A stretch of DNA of 64,000 bases from Takakia lepidozioides (lineage: Eukaryota; Streptophyta; Takakiopsida; Takakiales; Takakiaceae): positions 2,294,001 through 2,358,000 of the forward strand of contig CM060731.1 in assembly GCA_030704615.1 (NCBI GenBank), written 5' to 3'. Position 1 is the first letter of the stretch, and every line of letters begins with the position of its first letter. The translations under genes and the position numbers were made by a program. The notes under the pieces were generated by a model. That model ran no database searches. It saw only the letters and a list, made by a program, of their open reading frames with translations, and was not told the DNA's origin. Below, one piece after another: positions 13,304 through 24,842 of the stretch.

Positions 13304-14573
13304 TGCAACTGGAGCTGGGAATACTGTGAATATCGTGGGGCCGGAAGCAGGGAGTGCTCAAGGGCCACCACTTGGTGGAAGATCCACCACAAAAACAACA
13401 GGTCCAGAAGGACCAGCACCAGCAAGGGTGCCAGCACCTGTCAGTGGGCAGAAGGTAGGGCCACAGATGGCGTTACAACCAACACGGGCAAAACCACCCT
13501 TTCCAATATATTCAGGAAAAGGGGATCCCGATGTACACATTAGCCAATTTGAGCACATGTGTATAGTGAACAATGAGAATGGCGATGATGCCAAGATGAG
13601 ATTGTTTCCTTGTTCACTTATCAAGAAAGCAAGTGAATGGTATGCAAGAGTCCCTGATAATCATTTCCTAACCTGGAATGGCTTGAATACAGCATTTGAA
13701 ATAGGTTCAGGACAAGTAAAACTGAGGATGAAGTGTATGGAAGTTTACAACAGTTAAAGCAAAAGAAGCATGAAACTGTTGAGGAGTATATGAAAAGATG
13801 GAATTGATGATGAAAAAGCTGGCTGCAGTACCAGCACCCGGTTTATAGAAGACTTGGTTTGTGAGTGGACTAAGACCAGAGTTGCAAAAGAAAGTGGATA
13901 TGTTACCCCATAATACAGTGGAGGAGGCATTTGAAAATGCAAACAGAATTGAGCAATTGGGAATGCTCAGGAGAGAGAAAAAGGAGGATGAGGACTCTGA
14001 GGATGAGTCAGATGAAGAAGAAGAGCAAGAACTAAAAAGGAAGAGTAAGAGAAAGGAGAAGTTGAAGAGGGATAACTATGAAAAAAATTGGAAGAAATCT
14101 TGAAGAAGTATGCCACAGAGGCTGTAACACATTGGAGGAAGGGTGTATGGTGTGCAAAGTGCCAGAATGAAGGCCATACCACCACAGAATGCCACATGAA
14201 GGAGAAACACTGTACTATCTGTAAAATGGATAACCATTCTACTGAGAATTGTTACTACAATAGAAGGACAGCTGCAAGAGAACCTAGGTGCATCAGGTGC
14301 AGCCCCAGCCAAGAAGAAACAATGATCAGGACCACTATGGTAGGTCTGGTGGTTATAAGAATGGCATGGAAGGGAGAGGTAATTCAAGAGGGAATTACCA
14401 AGGAAATTCCAGAGGCAACTATCAGGGTAATCCAAGGGGGAATTACCAGCCCGGGAATCAGGCTTACAGAAATAATCCAAGAACAGACCAAGGGCGAGGA
14501 CCCAATGGTGAAGAACTATGTTACTATTGTAATCAGCTAGGACATCGCAGGCAGCCTGTTCATTCTGGATAAG
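13158..14573 (+). pseudogene. gag of the nested gypsy element
   Basis: The retrotransposon gag capsid region lies at about 13440-13750: PPFPIYSGKGDPDVHISQFE, then MRLFPCSLIKKASEWYARVP. A nucleocapsid follows at about 14150-14270 with a tandem CCHC-type array (CAKCQNEGHTTTEC, CTICKMDNHSTENC) and a second knuckle near 14520 (CYYCNQLGH) whose last cysteine is out of frame. A highly acidic linker (13970-14060) separates the parts. Frameshifts occur near 13700, 13800, 14100 and 14540, so no full-length Gag can be made. The same arrangement appears on the minus strand at 58.9-60.7 kb, showing that the two elements belong to related families. Confidence 0.85.
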
Positions 14574-14586
14574 ACACCAGAATGAG

Positions 14587-16062
14587 ATGAGAGCTCCTGT
14601 GAATGAGGGCCCAGTGGTGGCAGCTCACATGGTTAGGCCATGTGTTGTACCAGAAGTAAGTACAATGATAGTAACAAGAAGTAAAGCCAAACTAATACCT
14701 CCAGTAGTAGAGGAAGAAGATGATAATGAAGGTGGCAGTGATATGCCTGAAGATGATGAGGCTTGGAGAGATGAGAAGGAACTGCACAAGGAAGTGGCAG
14801 ATACCATAAGGGAAATGCATAAGAGTACTGATATTCTTGTGGCAGGTTCCTCTGATTCTGATGGAGAAGAAGAAAGGAGTGAGGATGAAAGGAAGAAAGA
14901 AGATGCAGACATGCAAAGTAATGAAGCGACTTTGGCTGAAATAATATGCCAGACCAAAGCAGAAATTACCATTGGACAGCTATTGGCTGTGGCACCTTAT
15001 TGTAGGCACAGGCTGTATCAAGCAATCAATCGAATTGCCCAGGAGACAGGAAACACAGACCTGAATAGCAAGGTGACCAGTTATAATGTGAAGCCGGAAG
15101 GGTGAGAAACAGTCATGGACTTTGATGATTCTATGCCAGTAATCCAATTGAGAATTGGAAGCACAGAACTAACTGATGTACTGATAGATGGAGGTTCTGG
15201 AGTAAATATCATGACAGACCAATTAAGAAAAAGCTTGGTCTAAGTAACATGAAACCAGCCCCATTTATAGTAACAATGGCAGATCAAAGAAATGTACAGC
15301 CATTGGGATTAATAAGAGGAGTTAAGATACAGATACAGAAGATGATCTTTATGATCACAGTAACTGTGTTGAAGATGGATGAAGTCATGGAGGCTTACTC
15401 CTTATTATTGGGACGTCCGTGGCTGAAACAGGCCAGGGTATTCCATGACTGGAATTCTCAGTTACCCGTACATAATGGGATACACGAGATACAAATTACC
15501 ACAAAGAAATCTAGTAGATTACCTGCTACAAGAAGACCTCGAGGAGTCAGAGAGTATGACTGGAAAGGAGGACTGGATGAGGAGCAGGAAGCTACCCTAT
15601 TTGCTGCACACCCAGAGTGGGAGCAGGTTGCAGAGATGCGGCTGGAAAGCCTAAGTTGTTTAAGAGGTATCTGCTGTGGTGTAGTGACAGCAACACCAAC
15701 TGAAGAGGAAACCAGCAGTTACCCATCACATTTCTATGAAGAAAGAGAAGGAGAAATGGAAATCCTAGAGGAACCAGCCACTGTGAGCTTACAGGATGAA
15801 GTGGTGACTGGTTGGACAATCTCAGCTGATGAGCAGGTGAGGGAAGTGAATGTGGGAACTAAAGAGGAACCGAGGATGGTGAAAGTAGGAACTGATTTGG
15901 AGCCGGAATTCTTTGAAGAAGCTAAAAGCTTGTTCATCAAATACAAAGATGTATTTGCTTGGAGCTATGAGGATCTAAAAGGGATACCACCTGAAGTCTG
16001 TCAGCATAAGATTGAACTGGAACCAGGGTCAGTACCAATCAAGCAGGCGGTCTGGAAATTTA
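14587..16062 (+). pseudogene. Protease and start of reverse transcriptase, nested gypsy element
   Basis: Acidic linker with ITIGQLLAVAPYCRHRLYQA (about 14965-15025). The aspartic protease active site LIDGGSGVNIM is near 15180, broken by a frameshift at about 15240, and continues in the frame 15249-16070 with MADQRNVQPLGLIRGVKIQI and LLLGRPWL. The frame then enters the N-terminal lead of RT (KDVFAWSYEDLKGIPPEVC, about 15945-16000). RT sequence stops abruptly at about 16050-16057, where the strand polarity of the coding sequence switches. The missing RT is found inverted at 22690 and below. Confidence 0.85.
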
Positions 16063-19000
16063 TATTTTAAAACTTGCTGTAAACGCTGAACAGCAAAATT
16101 GGTGAAGACACTGAGCTCCTTGTCTGTCCAGGTGAGTGGGGTACCAATTACTTGTGCACCGTGCAAGTATTTCCATGCCACATGTCCCTTATAGAAAATA
16201 TCATCAATGCCGAATTTCTGTGTTGACAAATTGTTCCAGGCCGCTTGAAACCATGAACGGATTTGAGAATCCTGTTGCATCATAACTTTTGCCTCATATA
16301 GGTACATATGAGGTGGCACTGAAGGTAAAACCCAATGATCCCCACTGGAATAACTCAGAAAGCGCGATTGCATCTTGTGTTGCTCAATAAGATAACGTAC
16401 CAGAAAACAAGCAGCGTAGTATAACCCGCATCCCATGACAATACTTGCTACCTCCTTGGTCTTGGTATAAATGAATCCATGTACAACTTGGAAGGCAATT
16501 AATTCCTTCAACATTGTACTTGCCTCATGCCAGTATTGTGCAAAGTGATGATCCTCAATATGTCGATTGTTCGGAAGAACTTTAGTCCTAGTTGCCACTG
16601 GCAGCCAAATGCGCATGATTTGGTAGTAATGTGCGAATGACTGCGGAGGACTAAATTCTTTCCAAGCCAAATCCAACATGATGGGAATTTGGTTGAAGGG
16701 CATAATCATAGCCCTACTGTACTCCCTTGCAGCTCTTTTGTCGATATTTGAAGTGAGGTCTTCCACTTGAGTCTGCAGTCCGTCTACATCCTCCTGTAAC
16801 TCTGCTATCCTACTATAGACATTGTCTATAGTAGTTGTGGCAATGTTCTGCACTTGGAGTCTGAGCTCATTCATCTCGCTTTGGGTGAGCTTTCGTGGTG
16901 CTTTGCCCTCCACTGGCCCTTGTGCTAACCAGACCTGCATAAGGTGGTTATCCACCAAGTTGCTTGTGGTTCCTCTGAGAGTGTGCTCCTCTCTTAGTTT
17001 GTACACATCCAATTGCTATTGTAAAGCTTCCATGCGCTTCGCATGAGGTTCAACCAAATTCGCATAGGTAGCAAGTAGATTATTGGCTTCCTTCCAAGCC
17101 TGTTATTGACCGAGATTTCATTTCTATTGGCCATGATTTTGTTGCAACTCCAGGATGTGCTTCTCTTGATCAGCTTCAATCTGCCTGTATTGCTTGAAAG
17201 TATCCTCATTGCGACAGATTGTATTCTTCATGTCGACAACGAGTTTCATTTGCTCAACATTCTCTGCTTCTGCCTTCATACTTTTTTCTGCTTGACTGTT
17301 TATTTCTTTTGTAGTTTGGTCAAGCATAGTTGTGAGTGTAACACATTGTATGGCCATCCTGTCATGCACTGTCTGCAACTCCGTATGTAGTGCATTCACT
17401 TCTTGCAACTTGCTTTCATGCTGCACCTGCATTTGGTATAGCTGTTGCTTTGTGCTTCGTGCAACTGGTCTTGCGCGAGGCCTGCCTCAATCAATTGTTC
17501 CTTGGCCAATTGCAAAGCCGCTTCTGTATTCTCCAAGTCTTGCTGCATCTTGAGAGTGACCTCCTCATCGACCTTGTTTGCACACTCAGTGGCTAGTTGA
17601 GCCTCAAACTCCTTCCTGAGTTCCTCTCTCAAGGCTGTCAATTGGGTAGTTGGAACATGGGATTTGACATAAGTCCCCAACAAATTAAGTGTCCTGCCTA
17701 TGGAACTCATCAGCATTGCCTGTTGAGGGTCATCATGGTGAGGTTGCTGCTGTTCCTCCTGATCCTCAACCGTGTGATGTCTCACAAACCACTCAGGCCA
17801 TTGTCCCACCGGATTTTCTTCCTGAACCACTTCATCCATCACCGGTGCTGCAGTGTCTTGACATTCTACCTGTGGTACCTCCGACACAGGTGTGTGTATT
17901 ATATGCACCTCAGGATTTCCCTTGGGCAACTGTTGCACCTCTGGAATCTCTGTCTCCTTGACCAGACCAGAATATTCATAAAGAAGGTCCCCCTTTTCAA
18001 TTTCTGCCACTATCTGTTCTGTAGTTGGAATATCTAACCCTTCTTTCCAAATCAATTATTTCTGGTTGAGCTGCATGGACAACTTGTAACCTTGTGACAA
18101 GCCGATCAGCTGGCTGTGATGCTGTGATACTGAAGTAACTTCCTCTTCCCTCTCTGAAGGTCTGCTTCCAGTAATAGCAGTTCTCTGTGCTGCTGTGCCC
18201 CTTCCTGCACATGAGCTTGGGAAAACATTATCATGCGGAATCCGTGAAGCCAGTGGATCCGCCACTACAGTCTTTCCCCGTCTCTGCCTCTTAGTCTCGG
18301 GTTGCCCTGCTAGTCCACCCTCACTGTGTGAAGAGCCTTGCTCTTCCATTGCAGTGGTTTCTGGCTCAAACACTCCCATCTCCTTTCTTTCTTGCGCATC
18401 AAGTATGCCAGAATCAAGAATTATTTGAGCAATGATTGGGCCAGACACTATGATAGGAGACTTTGCGGTAGTACCTGTAATCTTTTCATCTCCTCTACCA
18501 GTGCGTTGTACATTATGTCCGCCCATTCTACCTCTGTCCTTTCAGGGCTTGAGTATTTCCTCCGTGAAGGATCTGCTCAAATACTGTTGGTTCTATTTCA
18601 TGGCAATCAGAACGTTCAATACCTGGCCTACCTCCTTTAGCCCTGGGTACACGGTCTTGTACAAGCATAACCCTGAGTTTTAAAGAAACTCCCTTCTTGG
18701 AATAAGTCCCCTATTTGCAGTCTTGCCCTGTGCTCCTCCACATGCACCTGACCTGCTGGCAATCAAAACAATTGCTGGAGGTATAGGGGAGTAATTACTA
18801 ATTCAACTCCCTTCACCGTTGTTGTTCATGTCCTTGGCTCAAAGTTCTGCAAGAATTGTAAACATGTACTGTCTATGGTGCAATGTCCAATCTATGCTTT
18901 GCAATCCTTGCAATCTCAGCTCCTTCAGTATCTGTATCGCCTGGGGTAGCAATCGTTGTTTCTGCAGAATTGTGGTGCTCTTCACCCTGATTTCCTCCAT

Positions 19001-19433
19001 TCCTCTCACTCTCTTCATTTTAGACCACAAAATGTTTTGGCTGTAACAACTGCAGAAATGCCTGTAGTGCACAAAGCATAAACGTATGGTTGCCACAAAA
19101 AACTATGGGTAATTTCTTGTAAGCTGCGGGGGCTTGCAAGCATCGATCAAGAGAAAAGCTCCGCTCTGTTCTTTCGTGTCTATGCCACTGCGTAAGTAAT
19201 ATTGCGAGCGTATAGTCTGTTAGTTCCTCCATAGCTTCAAAGCTATAGCATTGATGGTTTGTCCCGTCGAGACGCCCGTTACTCAGAACGACGCCGCCTC
19301 TTGCGCTTAATTTCCCTCCAATTTCTTGATCCTTTCTCTGGCTTTCTATTGGCTGTAACCGCTGTGACTGGATTTTAGATTTCCTTTTTTTTAGTGGACT
19401 TTCCCTGCTGGATAGTCCACTAGGATCACACAT
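16058..19433 (-). pseudogene. 3' ORF region of the nested gypsy element (inverted segment)
   Basis: Several minus-strand frames (19433-19020, 18526-18056, 18055-17396, 17432-17124, 17012-16029) encode acidic, Gln/Glu-rich coiled-coil-like protein, e.g. LREELRKEFEAQLATECANK and RIAELQEDVDGLQTQVEDLT. A more globular C-terminal part rich in Trp/Tyr follows. I do not recognise a family. The position is downstream of integrase in the same strand, where Tat/Athila-type elements carry extra 3' ORFs. Its last residues at 16029-16060 are an artefact of the inversion junction; a plausible continuation of the frame lies at 22690-22790 on the plus strand. At least four stops or frameshifts are present. 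Confidence 0.6.
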
Positions 19434-19699
19434 GTGACAAGAATTTCGCTTTTCTGTACTTGCCGTTTGTTCCGTTCCCTTTTTCCGTATTCATTAATGG
19501 GCCCGCCTTTCATCCATTGGGCGCGCTGATTAGGTATTTTGACGGCCATTCTTGTCTCTTTCTTGATGACACCTGTTCTTGCACTTCCTTCTCAGCTGTG
19601 TGTCGCGTCCTGACTTCCACGTGTCTATTTTTAAACTGGTTTCCGTCCTTTCTTCCATCGGCCATTTTCCTGAAGTTATTGGGCGTTGTCACTGATTCT

Positions 19700-20000
19700 A
19701 TGGATCGTGTAACCTAGTAGGCTGTGTTGAGCTGTGACAGGCTGTGTCATACTATGGTACGCTGTGATAGGCTGTGATGCCTGTGGTAAGCGTGATAGGC
19801 TGTGACACGCTTGTGATAGGCTGTGTGCGCCGTGCGCTGTGATAGGCTGTGTTCGCCTGATGGGCTGTGATAGGCTGTGTTTCGCCTTGATAGGCTGTGA
19901 TGATGGCTGTGATACGCCTTGATGGGTTGTGATAGGCTGTGTTTCGCCTTGATGGGTTGTGATAGGCTGTGTCACGTTTGTTCTGCCCGCCCTGGTCATA
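19700..20000. repeat. GCTGTGATAGG tandem repeat after integrase
   Basis: Degenerate repeats of AGGCTGTGATAGGCTGTG with variable inserts such as TTCGCCTTGATGG. It falls between the integrase C-terminus and the 3' ORFs, and disrupts the integrase reading frame end. The unit resembles the reverse complement of the CACAGCC repeats in the LTRs. Confidence 0.9.
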
Positions 20001-22771
20001 TATGCTTGGCCTAGCGACAAGTGCTCCATACTCCGTTGGTAACACTGGCGCAGCCCGTGACTGCTCTTGCGTTTCAACATGCAAATCATGCTGCAATGGT
20101 TTGTCATGGATACCACTGTATCCCTTTAACTTATTGGCATTGACTCTTCCCAGCATTTCTTTGTTAATGGTTTGTAACATGGCGGTGTTGTTATCATACA
20201 TCTTTTGTATGACATAAGGTCCTTTCCATGGTGATTTAAGCTTAGAAGCTTTAATTTTTTCCTTCTTCTGTAACCATAGAACCAAATCTCCCGTCTTAAA
20301 AGTTTTTAACTTGTTTTCGTCAAACTGTTCCTTCCTTTTCATCTGAATTCTGGTCATATTATCAGCTGCATCAGCACGTACTTCTTCCACATGGTATAAT
20401 TCATGTTTCCTGACCTTAATGGAATCTTGCAATTCCATTCTCTTTCCCCACTCCGTTCTCATGGTAGGCAACAGGAATTCCACTGGAAGTAAAGCTTCCA
20501 TACCATAAACTAATTGGAATGGTGTATACTTAGTGGTGACTTTATATGAAGTCCTGTATGACCACAAAGCTGTCAACAGCTTTGTATCCCAATCCGTTCT
20601 GTTTGCATTGACTATCTTAGCCAAGATAGTACATAGTATTTTGTTGGTAGCCTCTGCCTGTCCATTACCCTGTGGGTAATATGTTGTACTCTTCTTATGC
20701 ACAATCATGAATTCTTTAGTCAATAATTCAATGGTCTCATTAATGAAGTGACTTCCCTGATCACTGATAAATTCTAAGGGACAGCCAAATCGTGTAAGTA
20801 TGTTCTCATACAGGAACCTTGCTGTGGACTTGGCTGTGTTGTCCCTCAAAGCTTTAGCTTCCACCCACTTCGTAGTATAATCAGTGGCTGTAATTATGTA
20901 CCTGTTCCGTGTATTCTTGGCTGGTGGGTTAATCGGTCCAACAAAGTCTAGTCCCATTTCTGAAATGGTTCCGTAGGCATTGTAGGATGCAAGGCCATCC
21001 TTCCAGATCTCTGCAAAGGTCCTAGCCTCTGACATTCATCACAACTCTGACAATAATCGTGTACATCTTTGAACAAAGTAGGCCACCAGTAACCTGCGAG
21101 TAGTATCTTCCTACTGGTAGTCTCTTCTCCAAAATGACCTCCAGCCACTCCTTTATGAACTTCCTCCAAAACTTTATTTACTTCATGGTGGTACAAGCAT
21201 CGTTTTAGTACTCCATCAGGTCCTAGCTTATACATTCTGCTTCCTACCATAGTATAAGGTAAAGCTTTGATAGCGATTCTTTTCCTCTGCTCCTTATCAT
21301 AACTAGGTGGGCATTGACCATGAGTAAGGTAGTATCTGATTGGCCACTGCCAATCTAACCATTCATCTGCACTTCCTTGCACCTCCATTATAAATAAACT
21401 CGCATCAGGTAACTGATCGTCCACTCCTGTGACGGCCTCTCCTGTTGTTAGTCGTGACAAATGATCTGCTACAAGATGCAAACGGCCAGGCTTGTAAATA
21501 ACCTCGAACTCAAACTCATGCAAGATTATTAACCACCTCGCTATCCTTCCACTTATCAAAGGTTTGTTCACCAGATATATCAGAGCCTGGTGATCCACAT
21601 AAAACATAAACTTTCTTCCCAATAGGTAATGCCTGAATTTCTTGACTGCATAAATCATTGCCAGTGCTTCTCTTTCAGTTGTGCTATAGTTCCTTTCAGC
21701 ACTGTTCATCAACCTGCTAGCATAGTACACAGGTGAATCTATATTTCCTGTAACATTCTGGGCTAACACCGCTCCCAACGCTTCTCCTGATGCATCGCAG
21801 TGAACATGAAATACTACATGCCAATGAGGGTTAATCAGCATAGGTGTAGTTGTTACTGACAGTGTAAGTTCCTCAAACGCCTGTTGACATTCAGCTGTCC
21901 AGGCAAACACTGCATCTTTCTTCAGAAGCTTGCTCAATGGTGCTGCTATTTGTGCATACCTTTTGACAAATCTTCTGTAATAACTGGTTTGCCCAAGGAA
22001 TCTCCTTAGACTCTTAACATTCACTGGTGGTGGAGAGGCTGTAATGGACTCTGTCTTCCTGGGATCCACAAGAAGTCCCTTCTTACACACAATGTGTCCC
22101 AGAAGCACCCCTGAGTTCACACAAAAAGTACACTTCTCTGGATTCAAGCCCAGACCTCTCATCCTGCATCTAGCCAGACATAACTCCAATTTATGCAAGT
22201 GCTCATTCTTAGAGCTGTACACACTGAAATCATCCAAGAACACCTGCATGAAATCATCCAGATACTCATGAAAAGATTCACTTATTACTCTCTGAAAGGT
22301 TGCTGGTGCATTACAAAGTCCAAAGGGCATGACTTTGTATGCATAAGCACCCCAGTCTGTGATGAAAGCTGTCTTTCCTTGATCTTCTTCTGCCACTTGC
22401 ACTTGATTATAACCACTGAACCCATCCATGAATGAGTACATCTCATGGCCTGCCACCGTGTCCAATACTGCTTCTGTGAATGGCAAAGGGAAAGGATCTT
22501 TCTTCGTACAAGCATTCAGCTTCTTGTAGTTCACACATACTCTTAGTTTACCATTCTTCTTGGGAACTATAACAATGGGTGACAACCAAGTTGTATACTC
22601 TATTGGGTATATAAACTTAGCCTCAGCCAACTTCTTAATCTCTTCTCCAACCTTCTGTGCGTAGTTGGGATCCGGGTAGTGTTCAAACATCTCCATCAAC
22701 CAGTGACAGACCTCGGGCTTGTACACACAGTCCGCCACGAAACTCTCAACGTCAGAAAGGTGCTCACTCAC
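19752..22771 (-). pseudogene. Reverse transcriptase, RNase H and integrase of the nested gypsy element (inverted)
   Basis: On the minus strand RT runs from about 22690: AKFIYPIEYTTWLSPIV, MDGFSGYNQV, LCNAPATFQRV and catalytic VFLDDFSVYS (YxDD variant FLDD). RNase H contains HVHCDASGEALGAVL and FYVDHQALIYLV. Integrase follows with an HHCC finger (HHEV...GGHF...CQSCDEC) and the core D,D,E in ATDYTTKW, FISDQGSHF and GNGQAEATN. A frameshift near 20960 separates zinc finger and core. The C-terminal region (GDLVLWLQKKEKI, SPWKGPYVI) has no chromodomain. The first 30 residues of the frame before DPNYAQ are not RT-like and belong to the segment beyond the inversion breakpoint. Polarity is opposite to gag. 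Confidence 0.93.
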
Positions 22772-22810
22772 AAAGGTTTGCTAATCGCAATCAGTAAACC
22801 ATGAGGACAC

Positions 22811-22835
22811 GGCTTTTTGAGAAGGGAAGGGGTAA
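22811..22835 (+). promoter_or_regulatory. Polypurine tract before LTR-B
   Basis: GAGAAGGGAAGGGG ends just before the TG of LTR-B at 22836. This is the expected priming site for plus-strand DNA and shows that the right end of the internal region retains gag orientation. Confidence 0.8.
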
Positions 22836-23833
22836 TGTTAGAGGACTGTCTGGGACTTAGACACTTATACGGGATCTGTTGGGTACCCTTAATTTTTGCA
22901 CAGACTGAGACCAATAGGAGCCTTAGGGGTGACAACAGCGCACTGTAGAGGGGGGTTACACAGCCGACACAGCCACACAGCCAGTCACAGCCGACACAGC
23001 CAGACACAGTCAGCACAGCTCGTCACAACCCGACACAGCCATCACAGCCAACACAGCCCGTCACAGCCGACACAGCCACACAGCCAGTCACAGCCCGACA
23101 CAGCCAAACACAGTCGCACAGCCAGTCACAACCCGTCACAGTTTCACACAGCCAGTCACAGCTTGACACAGCTGTCACGACCATATGGAACGGAGAGCAG
23201 GACAGGGAACGACTGTGGGGAACAACACCTGCAAATGAAACATGTTAGTTCACGGACGACGGTTAGTGAGGGAAACGGTTAGAGCCACGGGTAGGAAGAT
23301 AAAGGGAGAAGCAAGGACTGAGAAGGGGGATTCTTGGAAGCACTTCACGGGGAGGACTTCTTGGTCATGCAGGAGAGGGGATCGGGCGGAGAGTAAGAAC
23401 GGAAGCAAAGATGGAGAGCACGGTGAAGGAGAAGAGATGATTAGTAGATGCTTGTTATATGCAAAGCTGTAGTGATATTGTAGAGCAGATTAGAGACACA
23501 ATGGCTTCGGCCTGATACCTGATAAATCATAATCTGATACTTATACGATACAATCACACTGTGTAGAGAGATCTGAGTGAAGTTGTGGAATGAATGGATG
23601 AGTTGATAGAATCCGATAGATTGATGAAGCAAACTGATACTTAATTGTCAATAGCCAGGTAGCTAACATGAATGCGGAAAAGAAAACAAATAGGAAACAC
23701 CCCCATGATACACTAGCTGTAGGTCATGACTGATTGTTCTGAGCGGGCTGAGTACTTAGAGATTTCCAACTCTTCTATCTTGGAGTTTCCGCCTTGGATA
23801 GCGAAGGGATGGGTGAGTAAAAGTCGCGCGACA
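22836..23833 (+). repeat. LTR-B of the nested gypsy element
   Basis: 998 bp, TGTTAGAGG to GTCGCGCGACA, same orientation as LTR-A. It differs from LTR-A by scattered substitutions and an additional ~28 bp in the CACAGCC repeat region, and matches LTR-C more closely there. Confidence 0.95.
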
Positions 23834-23835
23834 TT

Positions 23836-23873
23836 TGGCGACCATATTGGGGATCGAACCCAGAATCTCTGGA
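23836..23873. other. tRNA-Arg 3'-half sequence at the LTR-LTR junction
   Basis: Between LTR-B and the inverted LTR-C. On the plus strand it begins TGGCGACCATATTGGGGATC, continues through GAACCC and ends AGAATCTCTGG. Read on the minus strand this is a tRNA 3' half: 3' side of the anticodon stem, variable loop, T-arm GGGTTCGATCCCC, acceptor strand and CCA. The stretch CCAGAGATTCTGGGTTCGAT matches plant tRNA-Arg(ACG) as I recall it. A normal PBS copies only the last 18 nt; here copying has passed the position of A58. Confidence 0.85.
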
Positions 23874-23875
23874 AA

Positions 23876-24842
23876 TGTCGCGCGACTTTTACTCACCCAT
23901 CCCTTCGCTATTCGAGGTGGAAACTCCAAGATAGAAGAGTTGGAAATCTCTAAGTACTCAGCCCGCTCAGAACAATCAGTCATGACCTACAGCTAGTGTA
24001 TCATGGGGTGTTTCCTATTTGTTTTCCTTTCTGCATTCATGTTAGCTACCTGGCTATTGACAATTAAGTATCAGTTTGCTTCATCAATCTATCGGATTCT
24101 ATCAACTCATCCATTCATTCCACAGCTTCACTCAGATCTCTCTACACAGTGTGATTGTATCGTATAAGTATCAGATTATGATTTATCAGGTATCAGGCCG
24201 AAGCCATTGTGTCTCTAATCTGCTCTACAATATCACTACAGCTTTGCATATAACAAGCATCTACTAATCATCTCTCCTCCTTCACCGTGCTCTCCATCTT
24301 TGCTTCCGTTCTTACTCTCCGCCCGATCCCCTCTCCTGCATGACCAAGAAGTCCTCCCCGTGAAGTGCTTCCAAGAATCCCCTTCTCAGTCCTTGCTTCT
24401 CCCTTTATCTTCCTACCCGTGGCTCTAACCGTTTCCCTCACTAACCGTCGTCCGTGAACTAACATGTTCCATTTGCAGGTGTTGTTCCCCACAGTCGTTC
24501 CCTGTCCTGCTCTCCGTTCCCTATGGTCGTGACAGCTGTGTCAAGCTGTGACTGGCTGTGTGAAACTGTGACGGGCTGTGACTGGCTGTGCGACTGTGTT
24601 TGGCTGTGTCGGGCTGTGTGGCTGTGTTGGCTGTGATGGCTGTGTCGGGCTGTGACGAGCTGTGCTGACTGTGTCTGGCTGTGTCGGCTGTGACTGGCTG
24701 TGTGGCTGTGTCGGCTGTGTAACCCCCCTCTACAGTGCGCTGCTGTCACCCATAAGGCTCCTGTTGGTCTCAGTCTGTGCAAAAATTAAGGGTACCCTAC
24801 AGATCCCGTATAAGTGTCTAAGTCCCAGACAGTCCTCTAACA
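23876..24842 (-). repeat. LTR-C, inverted LTR forming a ~2-kb palindrome with LTR-B
   Basis: 967 bp, the reverse complement of LTR-A/B. Its U5 end faces that of LTR-B across 42 bp. Its outer U3 end (CTCTAACA) is followed by CTTCC, the same 5 bp that precede LTR-A, so the outermost ends of the insertion are two U3 ends. Confidence 0.95.

Noticed and set aside
23836-23873. Genuine tRNA gene
   Set aside because: Only the 3' half is present, with CCA encoded and no 5' half; it is a primer copy between LTRs.
23726-23983. Matching 75-residue frames on both strands
   Set aside because: They are the two arms of the LTR-B/LTR-C palindrome read in opposite directions, not genes.
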